Assembly (NCBI GenBank): GCA_023146355.1
Contig: JAGLCH010000341.1
Coordinates: 1 to 13,416, forward strand
Length of the DNA stretch: 13,416 nt
Origin: Bacteriovoracaceae bacterium
GTDB lineage: Bacteria; Bdellovibrionota; Bacteriovoracia; Bacteriovoracales; Bacteriovoracaceae
Direction of reading: 5' to 3'
Position numbers and translations under genes: made by a program. How positions within the stretch are numbered: position 1 is the stretch's first letter; every line of letters begins with the position of its first letter. Below are positions 6,864-13,416 of the stretch, piece by piece. The notes under the pieces are model-generated. The model was given only the letters and a program-made list of their open reading frames with translations, ran no database searches and was not told where the DNA came from.

Positions 6864-8526
6864 GAAAAGAACAATCTTCCACCCAAAGCTTTTAACGACA
6901 ATAAAAGAGTACAGCGCTTCGCTTTTCTTGAGTGATTTGACTGCAGGAATTATAGTGGGAATTGTCGCACTCCCATTGGCGATTGCCTTTGGAATTGCCA
7001 GTGGTGTAACTCCCCAGCAAGGCCTTATCACAGCTATTATTGCCGGACTTATCATTTCTCTTTTAGGGGGAAGCAGGATTCAAATTGGTGGGCCGACAGG
7101 CGCTTTTATCGTTATCGTATATGGCGTTGTACAAAAATTTGGTGTCAGTGGACTTATGACAGCAACCTTTATTGCGGGAATCCTTCTCATTTTAATGGGT
7201 CTCTTTCGATTGGGTACTTGGATTAAGTTTATTCCTACCTCTGTAATCACTGGCTTCACCAGTGGAATTGCAATAGTTATCTTCTCTTCACAAATCCCTT
7301 CATTTTTAGGCCTAAATCTTCACAAGATTCCTGTAAACTTTTTTGAAAAGTGGGGAGTATATTTAACTTCTTTGAGTGATATAAATCCATGGGCAGCAGG
7401 GATGGCCTTGGCAACAATATTTATTATTCTATCAATGGCCCATATTACGCCAAAAATACCAGGCGCTTTTATAGCACTAATCTCAACTAGTGCAGCTGCC
7501 TTTTTCTTTGATCTTCCAGTTGATACTATTGGTTCAAAATTCGGATCACTGAGTTTTAATTTTCCAACACCAGAGCTACCGGCACTTGATTTAGGCTCAA
7601 TTCAACTCCTTATGATCCCTGCAATATCAATTGCACTTTTAGGTGCTATCGAATCTCTTTTAAGTGCTGTTGTCGCAGATGGGATGATCGGCGGCAGGCA
7701 CCGCTCCAACACAGAACTCATAGCACAGGGCATTGCCAACTTAGTTTCCCCCCTCTTTGGAGGAATACCTGCAACTGGTGCTATTGCCAGAACAGCAACC
7801 AATGCCAGAAGTGGAGGTCGAACACCAATTGCTGGAATTATTCACGCCATCACCCTACTATTAATTGTCCTCTTTTTCGGAGAATATGCCGCTCACATCC
7901 CCATGGCAACGCTGGCAGGAATCTTAGTAATTGTTTCATATAATATGAGTGAGTGGCGTCATTTTAAAGCACTACTCAAGTCCCCTAAAGCAGATATTGC
8001 AGTACTTCTCATTACATTTTCTCTCACTGTAGTCATTGACCTCGTCGTTGCGATTCAAGTAGGAATGATTCTTTCAACATTCCTCTTCATGTCTAAAATG
8101 TCAGATGCTTCAAATATTAGCTGTCACTGCACTGATAAAATTGCAGATAAAGATGAGTACTTCTCTCGCCCAGATGCACTCTCCAAATTTGAAATCCCTG
8201 AAAATGTCATCATATTTGAAGTAAAGGGTGCATTCTTTTTTGGTGCCGCAGCTAAGTTTGAGGATATGCTGCTTCAAAGTGAACACAGCTGTGACACAAT
8301 TATTTTAAGAATGAATCAGCTCTGCCTATTAGATGCAACTGGCATTAAAGTACTTAGTAATCTGATTCAAAATTTAAAAAATCATGATATTAATTTGAAA
8401 GTTTGTGAGCTCAACGAATCATGTATGCATGCTATCAAGAAGTCTAATCTCTACGATATAATAGGGGAGAATAATTTCGCCCCTACACTAGTTATGTCTA
8501 TTAGCCAGATTACTACTTCTGCTTAA
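6862..8526 (+). CDS. SulP-family anion transporter with C-terminal STAS domain
   Basis: An inner-membrane SLC26/SulP carrier of 554 residues, in the usual 500-600 range. The membrane part covers about 22-415 with many hydrophobic helices; the family signature near the N-terminus is DLTAGIIVGIVALPLAIAFG (25-44) followed by GGPTGAFIVIVYG (76-88). The cytoplasmic STAS domain spans about 446-550, with the conserved loop DATG (491-494). Bacterial relatives carry sulfate, bicarbonate or dicarboxylates; nothing here decides among them, and no sulfate-assimilation or carbonic-anhydrase gene is adjacent. It stands alone on the plus strand, divergent from the peptidase gene. GGAA lies about 8 nt before the ATG, a weak ribosome site. 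Its last 14 bases overlap the end of the convergent hydrolase gene. Family assignment is firm, substrate unknown. Confidence 0.93.
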   Translation: MKRTIFHPKLLTTIKEYSASLFLSDLTAGIIVGIVALPLAIAFGIASGVTPQQGLITAIIAGLIISLLGGSRIQIGGPTGAFIVIVYGVVQKFGVSGLMTATFIAGILLILMGLFRLGTWIKFIPTSVITGFTSGIAIVIFSSQIPSFLGLNLHKIPVNFFEKWGVYLTSLSDINPWAAGMALATIFIILSMAHITPKIPGAFIALISTSAAAFFFDLPVDTIGSKFGSLSFNFPTPELPALDLGSIQLLMIPAISIALLGAIESLLSAVVADGMIGGRHRSNTELIAQGIANLVSPLFGGIPATGAIARTATNARSGGRTPIAGIIHAITLLLIVLFFGEYAAHIPMATLAGILVIVSYNMSEWRHFKALLKSPKADIAVLLITFSLTVVIDLVVAIQVGMILSTFLFMSKMSDASNISCHCTDKIADKDEYFSRPDALSKFEIPENVIIFEVKGAFFFGAAAKFEDMLLQSEHSCDTIILRMNQLCLLDATGIKVLSNLIQNLKNHDINLKVCELNESCMHAIKKSNLYDIIGENNFAPTLVMSISQITTSA

Positions 8527-10141
8527 ATGACCACTTTGGCCAATCCTTTGACTGGTAGTATTCCTCTTCATTAGCAAACACTGCACTATTAGTTTCTCGC
8601 ACGCCTTTTAAGAATGCGACAAAATCCATTTGAGAAGGACGAATATTGAGCACGTTTTCATCATAGGCCTTTTGAACAATATTAATTACAGGAATTGCGA
8701 TACGTCCCATGATTTGCTCAACGTACATCCCTTGAGAAATACTGTAGTTGAAATCTATTCCAAGCTTTCCAATTCGTGGATCACTCTGAAAAGATTTAGA
8801 AACAAGTTCACTACAAACTAAGCGGTCATCGGTAGACCAGTCTAGGTAAAAATCATACTCCTTACCAAAGTTCATAAATGAATCATAGATCGCTCGAGCA
8901 AGATTAAGTTTACTAATTTTTGGACGAAGAGCACCAAGGTAATCATTTAAGAAAGTATGGTGAATGCTCGAAAAGTGCACTCCCTCGGAAGTCGACTCAA
9001 TTAAAACATTTTCGTATCCGTGCTCGTCTTTTTGAAGAAAATTATTCCATGTCTTTTGAGTCTTATCGTACTTCTTAAGAAACCCTACAAAATTGCTACA
9101 CTGAATATTCTTTTCAACACAAAGGGTAGAAAAGAATTCGTTTGTCTCTATATCATTGTTGAAGAAATCACTAAATTCTTCAGAATTTCCCAAATATATA
9201 AATGAGTGGGGCCAAAACCCTGGTAGAAATGCATTTGAAAGGAACCAATTTGAACGAGAGGTCAAAATATCACCGGTTTGCAATTTCTTTTGAAATCTCT
9301 TTGCATCGGCGATTTTAATAAGTGTACTCCCATTATAATAATCGGGGTCAATACGGTGAATCTTGGTATCACCAATCCATGTAGAGATCTTTAAAAAGTT
9401 TTGATAGAAGAGATTCTTAAACTTATAGGCAGTATTTCTATACTTTAAAACCATTGTTCTCTCAAATGATTGATAGAAAGGACGAATCTTCTTATAGCGT
9501 GAATAGTATAGATCAATGGTATTAACAATTTGCCCTGAAATTTTATTTCGATAGAGCATGATGGCAGATCGTGCGTACTCAAACTGGCCTGCCTCCTGAT
9601 CTAGATCATATCCAGGAACAAGTAACATAAAATCCATGTCAGCTTCAACTCTCTTTCGAAGCTTATTTTGCAGGTAGAAAATCTCATTTTGCATACTCAT
9701 GTAAAACCCATGGGGGATCTGAATGCTTGCTGCACCGTCGAGAATCTGCCTCATTCGCTCATTTTCCCACATATCCTTAACAATGGTGGCCGCAGGATAA
9801 GTAAGTCCCACTAGTGCAGCATATCGAATAAGATCAACCCTAGGGTCCTGCTGAGGAGTGTTTTTATAAGTATTATAGAGGGCGTGAAAAGAAATTCTAA
9901 GATCAACAAATCGTTCCCAAAATTCATCAATATTACGAGATTCAGAAACAGAAAGGATGTAGTTTTTATCCTTAACCTTTTGAGCAGTAGCTTTGATCTC
10001 TGAATAGTAATAGCTCATTGTTCGTTCAAGACCTGAAATAGACTCCAAAAGCAGCTTCTCATCTCTATCAATAAAGCGAGCATCAATTGAACCGAAAACC
10101 TGAGTACATATAAAAAGCGATAAAAGCCAAAATGACTTCAT
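8513..10141 (-). CDS. Secreted YiiX-like permuted-papain (C92) hydrolase with long N-terminal domain
   Basis: A 542-residue exported protein. Residues 1-18 are a Sec signal peptide without a clear lipobox, so a periplasmic location is likely. Residues about 22-280 form a charged, tyrosine-rich, probably helical region with no domain I recognise. The C-terminal part matches permuted NlpC/P60 papain-like hydrolases of the YiiX/YaeF type: LQTGDILTSR (288-296), His312 in WPHSFIYLG, VLIESTSEGVHF (379-390), and the nucleophile Cys443 in LVCSELVSKSF. Relatives are thought to cleave amide or ester bonds in lipids or peptides; the substrate here is unknown. E. coli YiiX is only about 200 residues, so this is a much larger architecture. 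The start is ATG with GGAGG 5 nt upstream. The gene is monocistronic; its TAG lies inside the end of the SulP gene. Confidence 0.85.
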   Translation of the reverse strand: MKSFWLLSLFICTQVFGSIDARFIDRDEKLLLESISGLERTMSYYYSEIKATAQKVKDKNYILSVSESRNIDEFWERFVDLRISFHALYNTYKNTPQQDPRVDLIRYAALVGLTYPAATIVKDMWENERMRQILDGAASIQIPHGFYMSMQNEIFYLQNKLRKRVEADMDFMLLVPGYDLDQEAGQFEYARSAIMLYRNKISGQIVNTIDLYYSRYKKIRPFYQSFERTMVLKYRNTAYKFKNLFYQNFLKISTWIGDTKIHRIDPDYYNGSTLIKIADAKRFQKKLQTGDILTSRSNWFLSNAFLPGFWPHSFIYLGNSEEFSDFFNNDIETNEFFSTLCVEKNIQCSNFVGFLKKYDKTQKTWNNFLQKDEHGYENVLIESTSEGVHFSSIHHTFLNDYLGALRPKISKLNLARAIYDSFMNFGKEYDFYLDWSTDDRLVCSELVSKSFQSDPRIGKLGIDFNYSISQGMYVEQIMGRIAIPVINIVQKAYDENVLNIRPSQMDFVAFLKGVRETNSAVFANEEEYYQSKDWPKWSFKQK

Positions 10142-10175
10142 TGGAACCTCCAGATTAGTTATGATCTCAATAAAA

Positions 10176-10181
10176 ATTGTA
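10176..10181 (-). promoter_or_regulatory. Possible -10 box of the YiiX-like hydrolase gene
   Basis: TACAAT on the minus strand (five of six matches) lies 34 nt before the ATG. The usual -35 position falls at the edge of an A-run on this strand and shows no match to the consensus, so support is weak. Confidence 0.25.
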
Positions 10182-10245
10182 CTAGCGATGTGGTTTTTTT
10201 TTTAGGAGGCAAAAGTTACATCTTTCAAAAGGGTAACATCGGTAA

Positions 10246-10251
10246 TATATT
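10246..10251 (+). promoter_or_regulatory. Possible -10 box giving a leaderless methyltransferase mRNA
   Basis: TATATT (five of six matches to TATAAT) ends 9 nt before the ATG at 10261. No Shine-Dalgarno lies in the preceding 30 nt; the only one in this gap, AGGAGG at 10204-10209, is 51 nt away. Transcription from this box would begin within a few bases of the ATG. The -35 candidate TTTCAA (10223-10228) is poor. Confidence 0.35.
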
Positions 10252-10260
10252 GCAATTATT

Positions 10261-11400
10261 ATGGAAAACACCGGCACCTTTTTTATTATTGTTCCAGTCA
10301 ACTTTGAGCTCCACGCTCAAGTTGAGTTGACTGAAAAACTCAAATTTCACTACCCTGAATTAATTGAATACAGTATGGAGCTTATACGAGGTGGAATTGA
10401 GCTCGAACTTCCACTCGAAATCGGCTTCGCTCTTAATCATATTCTCAAGATCCCTACGCGGATTTTGATGAGAATCACTAATTTTAAGTGCCGGGATTAT
10501 CCAAAACTCTTTAATAAGTTAAAGAAGATTGAATGGAGAAAATACCTTATTGGTCAGATACCAAAAGTTGACTGCAGTGCCGCTCACTCTCGCGTGATGA
10601 ACACAAAAAGAGTAAAAGAAACAGTTCATTCATCGATTAAAAATTATTATAAGGCCAATACTCCAAAAAAAGAATCACCAGAAGTGCTAGATAGCGTTCA
10701 TACTGTTGTATTCGTGCGACTTGAGGATGATCAATGCACCGTCAGCATGGATACATCTGGTGATCGTCTAAATATCCGCGGAAAGAGAAAGCTAATTGGT
10801 GAAGCACCTATTAGAGAAACACTTGCTGCAGGTATACTTTTTTCACTTAGAGATAAAATTTCAAAAGTTGAAAACCTAATTGATCCCATGTGCGGAGCTG
10901 GCACAATTTTGATTGAGGCCAGAGATTTTTATACTAGTAACTACAATCGTAGCTTCTCTTATCAGTTCTTCCCTATTCACAATAAAAATGAAGCAAAGCT
11001 TTTAACTTCGATGGATAAGAGCTTATGCCAAAATCTTTTGGGCCTTGATATTGATAAGAAGATGGTTGAAATTGCCAAAAGCAATATGGATGACACGGTA
11101 TCAATACAAAGAAGAGATGCGTCCGAGGTTTATGAAGTAAACCTAAATAGCTGTGGAATAGTAATAAATCCCCCATATGGCCAACGCATTGTCCCCGACA
11201 ATAAACTTGATCGCTTTTATTCTCAGGTGATAAGGGCACTAAGCAAGAGCTATGATCCACAGTTTATCGCAATGATAGTCCCAACTGCACTCCAAATGAG
11301 AAAAATTGAAATTCCGAAAGGGAGAGTTCTCACAGAAGTAATGAAGTTCAAAAATGGCGGTTTTAACGTCAGATTGATTTCAGTCAATAAGCTCTCTTAA
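10261..11400 (+). CDS. THUMP-domain rRNA (guanine-N2)-methyltransferase, RlmL/YpsC-like
   Basis: Probable S-adenosylmethionine-dependent methyltransferase making N2-methylguanosine in 23S rRNA. The THUMP RNA-binding part covers about 40-135, with GGIELEL near its start and NTKRVKETV (114-122) near its end. The catalytic Rossmann domain follows: SGDRLNIRGKRK and GEAPIRETLAAGIL (166-193) as in RlmL, SAM-binding DPMCGAGTILIEA (208-220), LGLDID (260-265) and the active-site NPPYGQR (303-309). The length of 379 residues equals the single-activity form (B. subtilis YpsC type), lacking the RlmK half fused in E. coli RlmL. The start is fixed by an in-frame TAA 18 nt upstream with no other ATG, GTG or TTG between, although no Shine-Dalgarno is near. 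The modified position (G2445 in E. coli) is inferred from family only. Confidence 0.88.
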   Translation: MENTGTFFIIVPVNFELHAQVELTEKLKFHYPELIEYSMELIRGGIELELPLEIGFALNHILKIPTRILMRITNFKCRDYPKLFNKLKKIEWRKYLIGQIPKVDCSAAHSRVMNTKRVKETVHSSIKNYYKANTPKKESPEVLDSVHTVVFVRLEDDQCTVSMDTSGDRLNIRGKRKLIGEAPIRETLAAGILFSLRDKISKVENLIDPMCGAGTILIEARDFYTSNYNRSFSYQFFPIHNKNEAKLLTSMDKSLCQNLLGLDIDKKMVEIAKSNMDDTVSIQRRDASEVYEVNLNSCGIVINPPYGQRIVPDNKLDRFYSQVIRALSKSYDPQFIAMIVPTALQMRKIEIPKGRVLTEVMKFKNGGFNVRLISVNKLS

Positions 11401-11461
11401 ATAAGCTACCATTTATGTTCTTTAATTATTTCACAAATGGCCTTTCTTAAAAAAAGAGGAC

Positions 11462-11467
11462 TATAAT
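11462..11467 (+). promoter_or_regulatory. -10 box of menG-menA, suggesting a leaderless start
   Basis: A perfect TATAAT ends 7 nt before the menG ATG, so a transcript starting at the normal distance would begin at or next to the start codon. No -35 match is seen 16-18 nt upstream. The purine run AGAGGA (11455-11460) is 14 nt from the ATG, too far for a usual ribosome site, and would lie upstream of the transcription start. Confidence 0.45.
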
Positions 11468-11474
11468 AGTTTTT

Positions 11475-12173
11475 ATGAATAGACCTGAAATGAGCGTACT
11501 TTTTGACGGATTGGCAAAAAGCTACGACAAAGCAAATATTTTCTTCTCTTTTGGATTCGATTACTATTGGCGCAAGAGACTTATTGATTATCTCCCCACT
11601 AGTACAGACTCTAATCACATTGATGTCGCATGTGGAACCGGCGCCATTATTAAAAGAACTGCAAAGAAATTTACCGGAAACATTGTTGGTGTCGATATCT
11701 CCAAAGATATGTTGAAAATAGCAAATGCAAGAATCTCTGCTCCTAATGTAAAAATGGAGCATGGCGATGGGCAAGCACTAACATTTAAAGACGATAGCTT
11801 TGATGTTCTCACAAATGGATTTGGCCTTCGAAACTTTCCAGACTTTAGAAAAGGACTTAAAGAAAGTCATAGAGTTCTAAAAAAAGGTGGTCAGGCATTT
11901 TTCTTAGATTTTCAGATGCCTAAAAATATTATTTTAAAAAAACTTTTCCGTTTCTACCTACATAAGATCATGCCCGTTTTAGGGGGAATGATCTCCAAAG
12001 ACAAGGCCGGCTGGATATATCTCGGTGCCAGTATTGAGTACTTTTCTGAAAACATAGACCTCGAGTCCGAGATGAAGCGCATTGGTTTTGTCGAAGTTAA
12101 AAATATTCCAATGACCTTTGGAGTGGTTTCTGTTTTTATAGGAAAAAAAGATGAACCTCAAGCTTTGGCTTAA
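11475..12173 (+). CDS. menG: Demethylmenaquinone methyltransferase (UbiE/MenG)
   Basis: Methylates demethylmenaquinone to menaquinone with S-adenosylmethionine, the last step of menaquinone synthesis. The 232-residue protein shows UbiE/COQ5 hallmarks: FDGLAKSYDKAN followed by SFGFDYYWRK (10-34), SAM-binding DVACGTG (50-56), the acidic VDIS (73-76), GDGQAL (97-102) and the family-typical GFGLRNFPD (115-123). It is followed by menA with a 23-bp overlap, so the pair is one operon with coupled translation. No other quinone gene is in view, and pairing with MenA points to menaquinone; a dual role in ubiquinone synthesis, as in E. coli UbiE, is unlikely but cannot be excluded. The ATG at 11475 is chosen because the conserved N-terminus begins at once; a second ATG lies five codons in. 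Confidence 0.9.
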   Translation: MNRPEMSVLFDGLAKSYDKANIFFSFGFDYYWRKRLIDYLPTSTDSNHIDVACGTGAIIKRTAKKFTGNIVGVDISKDMLKIANARISAPNVKMEHGDGQALTFKDDSFDVLTNGFGLRNFPDFRKGLKESHRVLKKGGQAFFLDFQMPKNIILKKLFRFYLHKIMPVLGGMISKDKAGWIYLGASIEYFSENIDLESEMKRIGFVEVKNIPMTFGVVSVFIGKKDEPQALA

Positions 12174-13038
12174 AGGGATTCGTCCCTACTCCTTTCCAGC
12201 TTCTATCTCTCCCATAATAATAGGATTGGCCTTGGCCTACAATGCTGATTACAAAATCACTGTACTTACAGCTTTACTTACTTTGATGTCAGCTCTCCTG
12301 ATGCAAATAGGTGCCAATCTTTCCAATGATTACTACGACCACATAAATGAAATTGATAAAAAAAACCGCATTGGATTCGAGCGAATTACAGGTAGTGGAG
12401 TCATCTCCCCCAATAAGATAAAGCTGGCATTTGGCCTATGCTTTCTTGTGGCATTTATCATTGGAACTTATCTGATTAGTGTGGCGGGACTTCCTATTGC
12501 TCTGATTGGAATTTCTTCAATAGTGCTTGCCTTTCTTTACACCGGAGGACCATTTCCACTCGCTTACTATGGGCTTGGAGAATTGATTGTAATATTTTAT
12601 TACGGCCCTATTGCAGTATGGGGAACTTACTTTATCCAAACAGGTAGATTTCATTGGGCACCAGCACTCATAGGTCTAGGCCCTGGACTTATCTCTGCTT
12701 CCATTATGGCGATCAATAATCTTAGAGATAGGGAGTCTGATCTTGAGGCAGGAAAGAGAACACTCGCAAATATCTTAAATATTAAATGGGCATCCCTTTT
12801 ACCTGTATTATTCTCACTTGCTGCGGCAAGTTTTCCTGTTGCCCTGTACTTTTATAACAAAAACATTGTACTGCCGCTAACACTTCCCGCTTTTATCCTC
12901 TTCATGCCTGTATGGAAAAAAATTGTGGCACGTAAAGATCTCAATATATCACTTAAAAGAACAGGACAATTTCTAGTACTCTACTCCGTTTTGCTCTCAC
13001 TTGGATTCTTCATTCGGCCATTCATACTTGGTAAATAA
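12151..13038 (+). CDS. menA: 1,4-dihydroxy-2-naphthoate polyprenyltransferase (MenA, UbiA family)
   Basis: An integral membrane prenyltransferase that attaches a polyprenyl chain to dihydroxynaphthoate, giving demethylmenaquinone for MenG. The 295 residues hold about eight or nine hydrophobic helices. The N-terminus LKGIRPYSFPASISPI is typical of MenA. The two Mg-diphosphate motifs are present: NDYYDHINEID (59-69) and NNLRDRESD (189-197), followed by GKRTLA. Its start lies inside the end of menG in another frame, with AGGA about 8 nt upstream. Its polyprenyl-diphosphate donor would derive from IPP and DMAPP made by the mevalonate operon at the left of the window. Other UbiA members (UbiA, heme O synthase) fit less well because of the N-terminal motif and the menG partner. 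Confidence 0.92.
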   Translation: MNLKLWLKGIRPYSFPASISPIIIGLALAYNADYKITVLTALLTLMSALLMQIGANLSNDYYDHINEIDKKNRIGFERITGSGVISPNKIKLAFGLCFLVAFIIGTYLISVAGLPIALIGISSIVLAFLYTGGPFPLAYYGLGELIVIFYYGPIAVWGTYFIQTGRFHWAPALIGLGPGLISASIMAINNLRDRESDLEAGKRTLANILNIKWASLLPVLFSLAAASFPVALYFYNKNIVLPLTLPAFILFMPVWKKIVARKDLNISLKRTGQFLVLYSVLLSLGFFIRPFILGK

Positions 13039-13045
13039 TTCTCAG

Positions 13046-13074
13046 TTTAACCTAAGCTAAACAAAAGGTATGAT
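13046..13074 (+). promoter_or_regulatory. Weak candidate promoter before the last gene
   Basis: TATGAT (13069-13074, five of six matches) lies 17 nt after TTTAAC (13046-13051, three of six matches) and 28 nt before the ATG at 13103. The predicted leader of about 20 nt contains no good Shine-Dalgarno. Confidence 0.25.
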
Positions 13075-13102
13075 CAGGGATAACTTTTCCTCTGGGCGCC
13101 AA

Positions 13103-13416
13103 ATGAAACTGATTATTATATCCACTCTTTTTATCTTTACCACTCCTTCATTTGCTCAAATGGCAGCTGGATCTATATTTAAAGATATGATGTCTATAAA
13201 TCCCGCTGTAATTCATGAGCGCCCTGCCGCTACCTTTTCGCTCAAGGCCAGACATGACCAAGTAAAAAAAAATCAAGATGTAAACGATGGAGCATTTGAC
13301 TCTTCTACGACTGATGCAACCATCACCAATGGAACATTTTTTTATGGTGGAAAAGGTGGACATGGACTAACAACAGAAGTTCGAGCAGAGTACGGAACGG
13401 GCTCTATGACAGAGAA
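13103..13416 (+). CDS. Secreted protein, probably outer-membrane (5' part only)
   Basis: An open frame starting at ATG 13103 continues to the window edge without a stop: 104 codons plus two bases. Residues 1-18 make a textbook signal peptide, with a hydrophobic core LIIISTLFIF and cleavage after PSFA. The mature part begins with QMAAGSIFKDM and MSINPAVIHERPAATFSL, a style seen at the start of outer-membrane beta-barrel proteins, then alternates short polar and hydrophobic stretches (NGTFFYGG, GLTTEVRAEYG) that could be strands. No named family is recognised. It starts 64 nt after menA on the same strand and may have its own promoter. The ribosome site is weak. Gene reality is well supported by the signal peptide; the barrel assignment is only a suggestion. 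Confidence 0.75.
   Translation, partial: MKLIIISTLFIFTTPSFAQMAAGSIFKDMMSINPAVIHERPAATFSLKARHDQVKKNQDVNDGAFDSSTTDATITNGTFFYGGKGGHGLTTEVRAEYGTGSMTE

Noticed and set aside
11409..11440. CCATTT...AAATGG inverted repeat after the methyltransferase gene, as a terminator
   Set aside because: Only six pairs with a 20-nt loop, and no T-run follows.
11406..11774. Minus-strand open frame of 122 codons opposite menG
   Set aside because: It lies mostly antisense to strongly conserved menG motifs and has no recognisable protein features.
13045..13062. GTTTAAC-CTAA-GCTAAAC hairpin after menA, as a terminator
   Set aside because: One mismatch in a seven-base AT-rich stem and followed by A-rich sequence, not T; too weak to call.

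Overview
The window is an AT-rich, densely packed bacterial segment. It holds ten complete protein genes and one that runs off the right edge. No RNA gene, insertion sequence or CRISPR array is visible. The host looks Gram-negative: there are three Sec-type signal peptides, one of them on a likely outer-membrane protein, and a menaquinone branch (UbiE/MenG plus MenA). Shine-Dalgarno sites of GGAGG type and TATAAT-like -10 boxes argue against Bacteroidota, although the mevalonate enzymes are of the Bacteroidota type. My best guess is a Bdellovibrionota / Bacteriovorax-Halobacteriovorax-like bacterium. This rests on overall resemblance, not on a marker gene, so it is only moderately certain.

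Left third (1-5260, minus strand): a tight five-gene mevalonate operon. Transcription order is fni (type 2 IPP isomerase), mvaA (class II HMG-CoA reductase), a GYDIA-family GHMP kinase that is the likely phosphomevalonate kinase, mvaD (diphosphomevalonate decarboxylase), and mevalonate kinase. Junctions range from a 4-bp overlap to a 14-nt gap, depending on the mvaD start. Together they convert HMG-CoA to IPP and DMAPP. HMG-CoA synthase and thiolase are not in the window. A 165-bp leader (5261-5425) carries two perfect TATAAT boxes flanking a 19-bp palindrome, a candidate control site.

Middle (5426-10141): a secreted papain-family (C1) protease with a very basic N-terminal extension (minus strand); a SulP anion transporter with a STAS domain (plus strand), divergent from the protease across a compact promoter region; and a secreted permuted-papain (YiiX/C92-like) hydrolase with a large unassigned N-terminal half (minus strand), whose 3' end overlaps that of the transporter by 14 bp.

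Right third (10261-13416, plus strand): a THUMP-domain RlmL-type rRNA methyltransferase, then menG and menA overlapping by 23 bp, then the start of a secreted, probably outer-membrane, protein. MenA uses polyprenyl diphosphates built from the products of the mevalonate operon and MenG methylates its product, so the two ends of the window belong to one isoprenoid-to-quinone route. Several genes start with GTG or TTG. Two plus-strand genes have a -10 box 7-9 nt before the ATG and no nearby Shine-Dalgarno, suggesting leaderless mRNAs.
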